This document shows, one piece after another, positions 1 through 6,425 of a stretch of 9,964 nt of DNA. Source of the DNA: Bacteroidota bacterium (GTDB taxonomy: Bacteria > Bacteroidota > Ignavibacteria > UBA10030 > SZUA-254). The position numbers and the translations under genes are program-made. The notes under the pieces are model-generated. The model had not been told where the DNA came from, did no database searches, and saw only the letters and a program-made list of their open reading frames with translations. The stretch lies in the NCBI GenBank assembly GCA_004322375.1, contig SCUC01000615.1:1-9964 (forward strand). Reading direction: 5' to 3'. Each line of letters begins with the position of its first letter. The stretch's first letter is position 1.

Positions 1-120
1 CCCCGATTTATCGGGGCGACCTACGGTTCGTAGAAAGAATCCAGAGATCTTAATATTGAGGGCTTGGATTCTTCTTCCGCCGAGGCGGACTGCTAATGAC
101 ATGTATTTTTCTGTTAGCAG
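1..120. repeat. Cluster of short palindromes, partial interspersed repeat
   Basis: Three perfect hairpins lie close together: CCCCGAT/ATCGGGG at 1-16 (2-nt loop), TCCGCC/GGCGGA at 76-89 (2-nt loop), and CTGCTAA/TTAGCAG at 90-120. The words CCTACGGTTCGTAGA (20-34) and GATTCTTC (67-74) recur, with one mismatch and none, at 9228-9242 and 9289-9296, each time followed by a GC-rich palindrome and AATGAC. This therefore looks like a second, diverged or truncated copy of the element at 9184-9322. None of the hairpins is followed by a T-run, so they are poor candidates for terminators. No gene is seen. Confidence 0.5.
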
Positions 121-144
121 TAGAAGGCTGACAGTGGTGGTTTC

Positions 145-247
145 ATTACTTTACCCATCCCTATCCCTTCCCTACGCAGTAGGGAAGGGCAAAACGGATT
201 CCCGAAAATTCATTACAAGTTAGCGGGATGGGTAGAGGTAAAGTAAT
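145..247. repeat. 103-bp nested palindromic element (REP/MITE-like)
   Basis: The outer arms are 145-161 (ATTACTTTACCCATCCC) and 225-247, whose reverse complement is the same word with six extra bases after ATTACTTTAC. Inside is a perfect 10-bp hairpin, CCCTTCCCTA (165-174) with TAGGGAAGGG (180-189), loop CGCAG. The words ATTACTTTAC and ACCCATCCC recur at 9148 and 6310, which suggests a dispersed family. It encodes no protein. The rest of the gap to the first gene (248-411) holds no feature I can support; the promoter of the downstream gene presumably lies there but no clear -35/-10 pair is visible. Confidence 0.55.
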
Positions 248-411
248 CGCCTGTACATAGTTTGTCATCAATAATGAATAACAAAGGTTTGCAGTTGCTT
301 GACCTTAGAATGATAAACTGCGAAGGGTTTTCGGTCAGTTTCTTGAATCCCATCGTTTAAGAGGCGTTTTCAAAGAACAATCAATTAAAGTCATTATTCG
401 AAACTATTATT

Positions 412-1380
412 ATGCTCAATTACATTTGGCTTGCTTTGATAGTCATTGGCGTTATCGTTGCGCTCGGCAGCGATATCGGCGATATCTCAAATGATACATT
501 CAAGAACGGAAAAGAAGTCATGGTGTTGCTCGAACAGCTACAACCCTCTTCCCTTGAACCGAATAAACGTTATCAAGTCAACATTTCAATGCCGGCAGAG
601 AATTACAGAACTGCGTATGGCGAGAAGTATTCTTTTCCGGGAACAGTTTCCCAAAAGGCGGAACTGATTATGGGGAGTTCTAAAACAGAGGGTGCGCTTC
701 ATATTGTAGTTGATGAGCGAACGCCTGCATTATGGAAGGAAATTTTTAAAGCGCAACGAAATCCGGAATACTTACTGGCAAAAATTCGTTTTGAAGGGAA
801 TAGTTCTTCCGCGCTGGTTTCATTTGACGACGTAAAATTTACCAGGCTCAATCAAGTTACGAACGATGGCATTATCAAGTACGCGAAAGTAGCAGTAGAG
901 CTTGCTATCGGTCTTATCGGCATTATGGCTTTATGGCTGGGTATTATGAAGATTGCCGAAGAGGCGGGACTTGTTGCCAAACTCGCGGCGTTGCTGAAGC
1001 CGGTAACAACGCGATTGTTCCCGGATGTTCCTGCTGAACATCCTGCCATGGGGGCAATGATTATGAATATCTCTGCCAATATGCTCGGGCTTGCGAATGC
1101 GGCGACGCCATTCGGTTTGAAAGCGATGGAGGAGTTGAACAAGCTCAATAAAAAGTTAGGAACAGCAACCGATGCGATGTGCACGTTTCTTGTCATCAAT
1201 ACGAGCAGTGTACAGCTTATACCTGCGACAGTGATTGCTCTTCGCGCTGCTGCGGGTTCATCAAATCCAACAGATATTCTTGGACCTGTAATTTTTGCAA
1301 CTACTATCAACACAACTGTAGGGGTAATAGTCGTTAAATTGCTGGCGAAGCTTCCGGTGTTTAGGAGGCAGTTGGAGTGA
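412..1380 (+). CDS. SpmA-like nucleoside-recognition (gate) domain membrane protein
   Basis: The predicted protein is an inner-membrane protein of 322 aa. Residues 1-18 form a first membrane segment (MLNYIWLALIVIGVIVAL). Residues from about 156 resume the SpmA-type core: a membrane segment ending near LWLGIMKIAEEAGL, then NISANMLGLANAATPFGLKAMEELN and a TDAMCTFLVINTSSVQLIP stretch, which are hallmarks of the nucleoside-recognition/gate family. SpmA and SpmB are known from Bacillus spore core dehydration, but homologues are common in non-spore-formers, where their role is unclear. Here about 115 hydrophilic residues (about 36-152) separate the first membrane segment from the core, making the protein much longer than classical SpmA (about 200 aa). 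No strong Shine-Dalgarno precedes the ATG. Its usual partner lies at 1954, separated by an inserted S23 gene. Confidence 0.85.
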   Translation: MLNYIWLALIVIGVIVALGSDIGDISNDTFKNGKEVMVLLEQLQPSSLEPNKRYQVNISMPAENYRTAYGEKYSFPGTVSQKAELIMGSSKTEGALHIVVDERTPALWKEIFKAQRNPEYLLAKIRFEGNSSSALVSFDDVKFTRLNQVTNDGIIKYAKVAVELAIGLIGIMALWLGIMKIAEEAGLVAKLAALLKPVTTRLFPDVPAEHPAMGAMIMNISANMLGLANAATPFGLKAMEELNKLNKKLGTATDAMCTFLVINTSSVQLIPATVIALRAAAGSSNPTDILGPVIFATTINTTVGVIVVKLLAKLPVFRRQLE

Positions 1381-1382
1381 TG

Positions 1383-1466
1383 ACGGTGGGCGGTGAGCGG
1401 TGGGCAGTGGGCGGTGGGCAGTGAGCGGTGAGCAGTGGGTAGTGGGCGGTGAGCAGTGGGCTATGA
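1383..1466 (+). repeat. Upstream heptad array, consensus GCRGTGR (12 copies)
   Basis: Twelve back-to-back 7-bp units are visible, for example GCGGTGA (1390), GCGGTGG (1397), GCAGTGG (1404), GCGGTGG (1411), GCAGTGA (1418), GCGGTGA (1425), GCAGTGG (1432), GCGGTGA (1446) and GCAGTGG (1453), decaying at GCTATGA (1460). The period is strictly seven with no indels. The array starts two bases after the stop codon of the preceding gene (the stop itself sits in a similar word, GGAGTGA). Inverted copies follow the S23 gene at 1900-1927. Confidence 0.9.
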
Positions 1467-1545
1467 GTGGTAGAGTGTGAGTATAAGAGTTTGTTATGGA
1501 GAATTATTAATAGATTGTTATTTCTTATTAAAAGAAAGGTAGGAT

Positions 1546-1893
1546 ATGTTCAGGTTTGAGAAACTTGAGGTTTGGCAAAAAGCTTCAGAAGTTACTGATA
1601 GGTTTTATGATTTGTCAGACGAGCTAGAACTGAAGAAGAAATATAGATGGGCAGAACAACTACGTTCGGCAGCTATGTCCATAACTAATAATATTGCAGA
1701 AGGGTCCGGAAGTACATCAAAACATGAGTTTAAGCAATTTCTAAATTATGCTCATAGATCTGTTTCTGAAACGGCTAACATTATTTTTATTTGCCATCGC
1801 CGAAACTACATTGACGTAAATCTAAAAATTGATTACGTAAATCAGCTAGAAGAAATTAGCAGAAGAATTATGGCATTTTCAAAATCATTGTAA
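1546..1893 (+). CDS. Four-helix-bundle S23 protein (23S rRNA IVS family), cassette 1
   Basis: The 115-aa protein belongs to the 23S rRNA intervening-sequence / four-helix-bundle family. It shows the N-terminal F-E-K-L-E-V-W-Q-K-A motif (residues 4-13), the central QLRSAAMSITNNIAEG segment (about 45-60), and a helix with EFKQFLNYAHRSVSETA. Length is normal for the family (about 115-130 aa). Related proteins include Avd of diversity-generating retroelements, which assembles as a basic pentamer that binds nucleic acid; the function of stand-alone members is unknown. An AAAGG at 1535-1539 precedes the ATG by 6 nt. The gene is flanked by inverted heptad arrays and has no rRNA or reverse transcriptase nearby. 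It looks more AT-rich than its neighbours, which suits separate origin. Confidence 0.88.
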   Translation: MFRFEKLEVWQKASEVTDRFYDLSDELELKKKYRWAEQLRSAAMSITNNIAEGSGSTSKHEFKQFLNYAHRSVSETANIIFICHRRNYIDVNLKIDYVNQLEEISRRIMAFSKSL

Positions 1894-1899
1894 TTTTTT

Positions 1900-1927
1900 C
1901 ACTGCTCAGCGCTCACCGCTCAGAGCT
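1900..1927 (-). repeat. Downstream heptad array, inverse of 1383-1466 (4 copies)
   Basis: Four units read on the plus strand as CACTGCT, CAGCGCT, CACCGCT and CAGAGCT. Their reverse complements are AGCAGTG, AGCGCTG, AGCGGTG and AGCTCTG, matching the AGCGGTG-AGCAGTG units of the upstream array (for example 1424-1437). The array starts 6 nt after the stop codon of the S23 gene, following a T-run at 1894-1899. Upstream and downstream arrays could therefore pair as a long imperfect stem in RNA or single-stranded DNA. Confidence 0.85.
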
Positions 1928-1953
1928 TTTTATTAAACTCAAAGTTACTTTTT

Positions 1954-2499
1954 ATGATGAAGACTTTTATAGATATAATTCAAACACTCTCAGTTATAGC
2001 GATTCCGGGATTGGTAATTTTTATTGTTGGTTACGGGGCGATAAAAAAAGTGAAAGTTTATTCTGCTTTTGTAGAGGGGGCAAAGGAGGGATTTAACGTT
2101 GCGATACGGATTATTCCCTACCTTGTCGCGATGTTGGTTGCAATCGGGATTTTTCGCGCAAGTGGGGCAATGGATATGTTGTTCACGGTTCTTTCTCCTG
2201 TGACTAAATTGATAGGGATGCCCGCGGAGGCGTTGCCAATGGCGTTGATACGTCCGCTATCAGGGAGCGGCGCGCTTGGAGTGATGTCGGAAATTATGAA
2301 GGCGAACGGGGCTGATTCTGTAGTCGGGAGGATGGTCGCCGTAATGATGGGAAGCGGTGAGACAACGTTTTATGTTTTAGCGGTTTATTTCGGCTCTGTA
2401 AGCATCACGCGGACTCGTCAGGCTGTTCCTGCGGGCATTATTGCGGATGTAGTTTCAATTGTGGTATCGGTGGTACTGGTAAATATGATTTGGGGATGA
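1954..2499 (+). CDS. SpmB-like nucleoside-recognition (gate) domain membrane protein
   Basis: This 181-aa integral membrane protein matches SpmB in size and pattern. It has a membrane segment at about 8-30, a cytoplasmic stretch YSAFVEGAKEGFNVAIRIIPYLVAML, then the family hallmark ALPMALIRPLSGSGALGVMSEI (about 94-115) and GSGETTFYVLAVYFGSV (about 133-149), and a C-terminal hydrophobic helix. It is expected to act with the SpmA-like protein at 412-1380; the two normally form an operon, but here a 573-bp gap holding an S23 cassette separates them. The start may be either of two adjacent ATGs (1954 or 1957). No clear terminator follows. Confidence 0.85.
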   Translation: MMKTFIDIIQTLSVIAIPGLVIFIVGYGAIKKVKVYSAFVEGAKEGFNVAIRIIPYLVAMLVAIGIFRASGAMDMLFTVLSPVTKLIGMPAEALPMALIRPLSGSGALGVMSEIMKANGADSVVGRMVAVMMGSGETTFYVLAVYFGSVSITRTRQAVPAGIIADVVSIVVSVVLVNMIWG

Positions 2500-2504
2500 T
2501 TTTC

Positions 2505-2536
2505 TTTGGATTTGCCTTGAAAGTTGGGTATATTTT
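2505..2536 (+). promoter_or_regulatory. Possible Bacteroidetes-type promoter (weak)
   Basis: TTTG at 2505-2508 is followed after 20 nt by TATATTTT (2529-2536), one base off the TTTG-N19-21-TAnnTTTG consensus. If used, it would give the proline dehydrogenase a leader of about 200 nt. The rest of the 2500-2747 gap shows nothing else. Such matches occur by chance in AT-rich DNA. Confidence 0.22.
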
Positions 2537-2747
2537 CACACTTTTGAATTCTGATAAAAACCTTAAATGTAATTTACGCAATTACTATGTTATCGAGTAC
2601 CGCTAAACCAGAACCACACTATTTCCACAGGGAAAGTAATCTAACACGTTGTAACCTTCCTGATACGCCAATCAAAAAATGTCAACTCACTTCACTGATG
2701 CAGTCCACTTTTTCGGTATTTGTTACCAAATGATTTGAGTACATACT

Positions 2748-3656
2748 ATGAACCCCTTCAATAAGCTTGTCGTTGCTGCAGTTCCCTTTGTTCCCAAACC
2801 TATTGTTAGAAAATTTGCCAGTCGTTATATTGCCGGAGAAGAAATTTCGGGCGCGGTTGCCGTTGTCAAGAAGCTGAACAGCCAGGGGATGATGGCGACG
2901 CTGGATGTGTTAGGCGAAAGTATCTCGCATCGGAACGAAGCGACACAAGCAGCTGACCTTATTGTCGAGGTTATTAAAACGATTGAAAAGGAAAAGCTAG
3001 ATTCCAACGTGTCAATCAAGCTGACACAATTGGGGTTAAAACTGGATAAGCATTTTTGCTTTGAAACTGTTCGTTCAATCGTTCAAGCAGCGAAGGAGCG
3101 AAATAATTTTGTCAGGATTGATATGGAGGATTCTACTTGCACAGATGATACAATTTGGGTATATACACAAATCCGGAAACAGTTTGATAATGCCGGGATT
3201 GTTCTTCAAGCGTACCTCCACCGCACGGAGCATGATGCCGTTTCTATGATGAATGAGGGATTGAAGAACTTCAGGTTGTGCAAGGGGATTTATATCGAAC
3301 CGGCTGAAATTGCATTTAAGGAGAAGAGGGAAATAAATAACAATTTTATGCGCGTCGTGGAGACGATGCTTAAGGAAAAGGCGTACGTTGGCATCGCTAC
3401 GCACGACAGAGAGCTTGTGGAATCATCGTATAAGCTCATCAAAGCGATGAACCTTCAAAAACATGAGTATGAATTTCAAATGTTGCTCGGGGTGCAACCG
3501 GAGCTACGCTCCAGGATATTAAAAGACGGACATCGTATAAGGGTATATGTTCCGTTTGGTAAACAATGGTATCGGTATTCCATACGACGGTTTAAGGAAA
3601 ATCCTAATGTCGCGGGGCAGGTTTTTAAATCGTTGTTTTCGAGAAACTCGAGGTAG
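2748..3656 (+). CDS. Proline dehydrogenase (monofunctional, FAD-dependent)
   Basis: The enzyme oxidises L-proline to delta-1-pyrroline-5-carboxylate, passing electrons to FAD and then to the respiratory chain. At 302 aa it matches stand-alone ProDH barrels rather than bifunctional PutA. Visible family motifs in order are SIKLTQLGL (89-97), RIDMED (123-128), QAYLHRT (154-160), CKGIYIEP (178-185), GIATHD (215-220), EFQMLLGV (242-249) and RVYVPFG--WYRYSIRRFKENP (265-286). The paired arginines R280/R281 bind the substrate carboxylate in the family. No P5C dehydrogenase gene is seen in the window. Its stop codon is followed immediately by the heptad array of S23 cassette 2. Confidence 0.93.
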   Translation: MNPFNKLVVAAVPFVPKPIVRKFASRYIAGEEISGAVAVVKKLNSQGMMATLDVLGESISHRNEATQAADLIVEVIKTIEKEKLDSNVSIKLTQLGLKLDKHFCFETVRSIVQAAKERNNFVRIDMEDSTCTDDTIWVYTQIRKQFDNAGIVLQAYLHRTEHDAVSMMNEGLKNFRLCKGIYIEPAEIAFKEKREINNNFMRVVETMLKEKAYVGIATHDRELVESSYKLIKAMNLQKHEYEFQMLLGVQPELRSRILKDGHRIRVYVPFGKQWYRYSIRRFKENPNVAGQVFKSLFSRNSR

Positions 3657-3691
3657 TTTCCTGTTTCCAGTTTTCTGTTTCCGTGTTTTAG
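3657..3691 (-). repeat. Upstream heptad array of cassette 2, TTTCCWG-type
   Basis: Starting on the first base after the proline dehydrogenase stop codon, the plus strand reads TTTCCTG, TTTCCAG, TTTTCTG, TTTCCGT and GTTTTAG in strict 7-bp phase. The reverse complements (CAGGAAA, CTGGAAA, CAGAAAA and so on) match the units of the array at 4157-4198. Four units are clear and the fifth is degenerate. Confidence 0.8.
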
Positions 3692-3714
3692 TTATAGTTT
3701 TTAATTTTAGTGTT

Positions 3715-4107
3715 ATGGCAATGTTTACGAAGTTTGAGGATATCACGGCATGGCAAAAGGCTAGAGAACTAAGCGCGCTCATTTTTAAGGTGACAGAAAC
3801 AGGAAAGTTTGCTAAAGACTTTGCATTAAAAACTCAAATTCTTCGTTCAAGCGGGTCGGTTATGGATAATATTGCTGAAGGATTTGAACGCGGAGGGAGG
3901 AAGGAATTTGTCCAATTCCTTGGAATTGCAAAAGGTTCATGCGGCGAGGTCAAATCACAAATATATAGGTCTATAGATTTCGGATATATTGATAAAACTC
4001 AATTTGATAATCTTTATGCACTTACGGATGAGACATCAAAAATGATTAGCGGTCTAATGAAGTATCTGAACACCTCTACTGTAAGAGGGTTGAAATTCAA
4101 AACGTAA
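3715..4107 (+). CDS. Four-helix-bundle S23 protein (23S rRNA IVS family), cassette 2
   Basis: This is a 130-aa four-helix-bundle protein of the 23S rRNA intervening-sequence family. Motifs are F-E-D-I-T-A-W-Q-K-A near the N-terminus, QILRSSGSVMDNIAEGFERG in the middle, and GRKEFVQFLGIAKGSCGEV in the next helix. The open frame extends upstream to 3547 inside the proline dehydrogenase gene, but homology starts at FTKFEDI, so the ATG at 3715 or the one at 3721 is the real start. No Shine-Dalgarno is evident in the AT-rich leader. It shares only the core motifs with the S23 protein at 1546-1893, so the two represent different subfamilies carried in the same kind of flanking repeat. Its molecular function is unknown. 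Confidence 0.87.
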   Translation: MAMFTKFEDITAWQKARELSALIFKVTETGKFAKDFALKTQILRSSGSVMDNIAEGFERGGRKEFVQFLGIAKGSCGEVKSQIYRSIDFGYIDKTQFDNLYALTDETSKMISGLMKYLNTSTVRGLKFKT

Positions 4108-4156
4108 TTATTTCATACAAAATCATAGAAATAAAAATACGACTTTTTTTTAAGAA

Positions 4157-4198
4157 CGGTAAACAGTAGACAGGAAACAGAAGACTGTAAACTGAAAG
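4157..4198 (+). repeat. Downstream heptad array of cassette 2, CAGKAAA-type (6 copies)
   Basis: Six contiguous units read CGGTAAA, CAGTAGA, CAGGAAA, CAGAAGA, CTGTAAA and CTGAAAG. The reverse complement of 3657-3684 aligns in order with 4171-4198 with 21 of 28 matches, including the order CAGAARA then CTGKAAA, so the two arrays are true inverted repeats and not merely similar in composition. The array ends 41 nt before the OPT transporter start. Confidence 0.85.
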
Positions 4199-4239
4199 TA
4201 ATTAACTAACTATTCACTCACATTACATGAGAGAACTCA

Positions 4240-6303
4240 ATGGCTGATTCAAAACCAACATTTAAACCTTATGTTCCTGCGGAAACGAGCATGAAGGAAT
4301 TTACGATTCCTGCTCTTTTCATCGGGCTGGTGATGTGCGTCGTGCTGGGCGCGGCAAACGCATATTTAGGTCTAAAAGCAGGAATGACGATTGCCGCGAC
4401 CTATCCGGCGGCAGTCATCGGGATGGCAATATTAAAAGTATTAAAGGGGAATATTCTCGAAGAGAATTTTGCCCGAACAGTTGGCTCTATAGGAGAATCT
4501 GTTGCGGCGGGAGCAATTTTCACCCTGCCGGCTTTTTTTATCGCGGGTATCTGGACTGAGTTTGCAACAACCGCTCATTATCTTCAAGCAACGGCAATCA
4601 TGCTTGCCGGAGGCGTGCTTGGTATTATGTTTGTTGCGCTGCTTCGTCGTGTAATGGTGGAAGATGCGGAGCTTCCCTTTCCTGAATCTGTTGCAGCAGC
4701 GGAAATTCATAAAACAGGAAGAGGTGGCGGCACGGGCGCGAAATTCTTATTCGGAGCGATGGGCGTTGGAGCTGTAATTCAATCGCTCGGACAGGTAGGG
4801 TTCTTTGCCACCGCGTGGCAAAAGTTTGTTTCGTTCCCGCTTATCCTGAAAACGTTCGTTGATAAAAAGTTAATTATCGGCTCCAAGATGACGTACGATG
4901 GCGGGCTTGTTCTCAGCACGCCGGGCATCAGTCCTGCTTACATGGGCGTAGGATATATTATCGGACCAAAGCTTGCCTCGTTAAACTTTAGCGGCGGTCT
5001 GCTTGCCTGGGGATTATTTGTTCCAATTCTTACCTATTTCCTTGCGCCGGATTTGTTAGAGATGTGGTTGGTAAATAATGCGGGTCAGACCCCGACGGGC
5101 GATGATTGGTTAGGCATGGCAACCAACGTATGGAAATACATCGTTCGACCGATTGCCATCGGCGGGATGTTAGTGAGCGCGGGCTTTACCTTATTCAGAA
5201 TGAGAAAAAGCCTAATCACTGGAATCAAACGCTCGATCGGCGACGTGAAAAAAGCCGCGACCGGCGAGCATGTAGCCATCCGAACCGAGCAGGACATTAG
5301 CTTCAAGTGGATTATGATTGGAATCGGGCTGACTGCAATTGCAACGTTCTTCATTTACAATTTCTTTGCCCAGGATATTTTTGCTGCTCTTGTTGCAACC
5401 GTAGTAATGATTATTGCAGGATTTTTCTTTGCAGCGGTATCGGGCTATCTCGTTGGGATGATTGGCTCCAGCAATAACCCGATTAGCGGATTGACACTTT
5501 CGACGCTGCTTGTCGCTGCAATTCTTATGGTCGCGCTTGGTATGGAAGGTAATCCTGGGGTTGCCGCCGTGCTTGGCGTTGCAGGTGTAGTATGCGTCTC
5601 GGCGGCAGTAGCAGGCGAGATGTTGCAGGATTTAAAAGTTGGACATATTCTCGGTGGCACGCCGTGGAGAATGCAAATCGGCGATTTGATTGGCGTTGGT
5701 TTAGCTTCATTGGTGATGTTCCTCCCGTTAGTAGTCTTGCAACAAGGAGATATTAACGCCGGCAAGATGGCGAACCCCCCGTATGAGGGTGGCTTTGGAG
5801 GTCCGAAGCTTCCCGCGCCGCAAGCGAGCTTGATGGCTTTGCTTTCGCAGGGAATCGTTGGCGGACAGATGGCGTGGCCCCTTATTATTGTCGGTATGTT
5901 GATGGGATTTGGATTTATCGCCATGCAGGTGCGCAGCCCGATGCTTGTTAGCGTGGGAATGTATTTACCGCTTGAAACAACGTTTGCAATTTTTATCGGC
6001 GGAATCCTCAAGGGTATCGTTGATAAAATTAATGCGGCGAAAAGCCATAACGATGCACAGAAGGCTCGCGTGGAAAATACCGGAGTGCTGCTTGCTGCCG
6101 GGTTAATTGCCGGTGAAGCGTTAATAGGATTGTTGTTTGCAGCGCTCGCGTTCTTTGAAGTATCGCTCTTCTCGCTGGCAAGCGAGTTATCGTTGGCAAT
6201 CAGCTTTGTTGTGCTTCTTATTATCGGTTGGATTCTTATAAAGATACCGATTAACAATGCCGGTGCGCCTGATGAGCCTGCGCCGCCGACAGCAGTGATG
6301 TAA
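4240..6303 (+). CDS. OPT-family oligopeptide transporter
   Basis: This is a 687-aa polytopic inner-membrane transporter of the oligopeptide transporter (OPT) family, which moves small peptides or metal chelates by proton symport. Visible features are the N-terminal membrane block with AANAYLGLKAGMTIAATYPAAVIGMAIL (about 38-65), the conserved ENFARTVGSIGESVAAGAIFTLPA segment (about 76-99), the FPESVAAAEIHKTG motif (about 147-160), and MIGSSNNPISGLTLSTLL in the second half (about 407-424). Many hydrophobic helices run through the sequence. The length is typical of bacterial members. The C-terminus is a short proline-rich hydrophilic tail. The start ATG follows a weak GAGAGA. A PqqD-like gene and a dipeptidase gene follow on the same strand, supporting a role in peptide uptake; the exact substrate cannot be read from sequence. 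Confidence 0.93.
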   Translation: MADSKPTFKPYVPAETSMKEFTIPALFIGLVMCVVLGAANAYLGLKAGMTIAATYPAAVIGMAILKVLKGNILEENFARTVGSIGESVAAGAIFTLPAFFIAGIWTEFATTAHYLQATAIMLAGGVLGIMFVALLRRVMVEDAELPFPESVAAAEIHKTGRGGGTGAKFLFGAMGVGAVIQSLGQVGFFATAWQKFVSFPLILKTFVDKKLIIGSKMTYDGGLVLSTPGISPAYMGVGYIIGPKLASLNFSGGLLAWGLFVPILTYFLAPDLLEMWLVNNAGQTPTGDDWLGMATNVWKYIVRPIAIGGMLVSAGFTLFRMRKSLITGIKRSIGDVKKAATGEHVAIRTEQDISFKWIMIGIGLTAIATFFIYNFFAQDIFAALVATVVMIIAGFFFAAVSGYLVGMIGSSNNPISGLTLSTLLVAAILMVALGMEGNPGVAAVLGVAGVVCVSAAVAGEMLQDLKVGHILGGTPWRMQIGDLIGVGLASLVMFLPLVVLQQGDINAGKMANPPYEGGFGGPKLPAPQASLMALLSQGIVGGQMAWPLIIVGMLMGFGFIAMQVRSPMLVSVGMYLPLETTFAIFIGGILKGIVDKINAAKSHNDAQKARVENTGVLLAAGLIAGEALIGLLFAALAFFEVSLFSLASELSLAISFVVLLIIGWILIKIPINNAGAPDEPAPPTAVM

Positions 6304-6309
6304 TTAATA

Positions 6310-6381
6310 ACCCATCCCAAGCTCCTTTCCTTGCAAATGCAAGTGAGGGGAGAGGAATAGCGATGAGTATCAAACCCATCG
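6310..6381. repeat. Imperfect palindromic repeat, ACCCATCCC family
   Basis: ACCCATCCC (6310-6318) is followed by an imperfect hairpin with core TTGCA/TGCAA (6331-6342) and pyrimidine/purine arms extending to 6322 and 6352. A second hairpin is CGATGAGT (6361-6368) with ACCCATCG (6374-6381), 7 of 8 paired. ACCCATCCC followed by a pyrimidine-rich hairpin arm repeats the plan of 145-247. It lies in the gap between the OPT and PqqD-like genes and covers the alternative ATG at 6363. It could act as an RNA-stabilising or attenuating structure. Confidence 0.4.
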
Positions 6382-6425
6382 CTAGAGCATGGATTATTGC
6401 ACATTCAAAAGGAAAACCATTTTTC

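Larger units (their letters stand above)
1381..1927 (+). other. Candidate S23 cassette 1 (gene plus inverted heptad arrays)
   Basis: The unit consists of a left heptad array, an AT-rich leader of about 70 bp, an S23 four-helix-bundle gene, and a right heptad array in inverse orientation. It occupies nearly the whole 573-bp gap between two genes that are normally adjacent, so it is most simply read as an insertion. No target-site duplication and no transposase are visible. Mobility is an inference. Confidence 0.5.
3657..4198 (+). other. Candidate S23 cassette 2 (gene plus inverted heptad arrays)
   Basis: It has the same plan as the unit at 1381-1927: left heptad array abutting the upstream stop codon, AT-rich leader, S23 gene, AT-rich spacer, right heptad array in inverse orientation. 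The total is about 540 bp, close to the size of cassette 1. The two S23 proteins are quite different, so this is not a recent local duplication of cassette 1. No target-site duplication is obvious. Confidence 0.5.

Noticed and set aside
852..1313. Antisense frame opposite the SpmA-like gene
   Set aside because: It is a shadow of a gene with clear family motifs on the plus strand.
1383..1466. CRISPR array
   Set aside because: Units are 7 bp with no spacers; this is a simple tandem repeat.
412..2499. Evidence for sporulation
   Set aside because: SpmA/SpmB-like gate proteins are widespread in non-spore-forming bacteria; no other sporulation gene is present.
3547..3714. Extended N-terminus of the second S23 gene
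   Set aside because: The frame is open into the proline dehydrogenase gene, but the family motif begins at residues encoded from 3721, and the intervening translation is of repeat and leader DNA.
1546..4107. Diversity-generating retroelement (Avd-like genes)
   Set aside because: The S23 proteins are related to Avd, but no reverse transcriptase, template repeat or variable-repeat target gene is present in the window.
5445..6404. Long antisense open frame opposite the OPT gene
   Set aside because: It mirrors the codon pattern of a well-supported transporter gene; its translation is low-complexity with no recognisable domain.
6363..6425. Upstream ATG for the PqqD-like gene
   Set aside because: It lies inside a palindromic repeat, lacks a ribosome binding site, and adds residues not expected in the family; 6426 is preferred but 6363 is not excluded.
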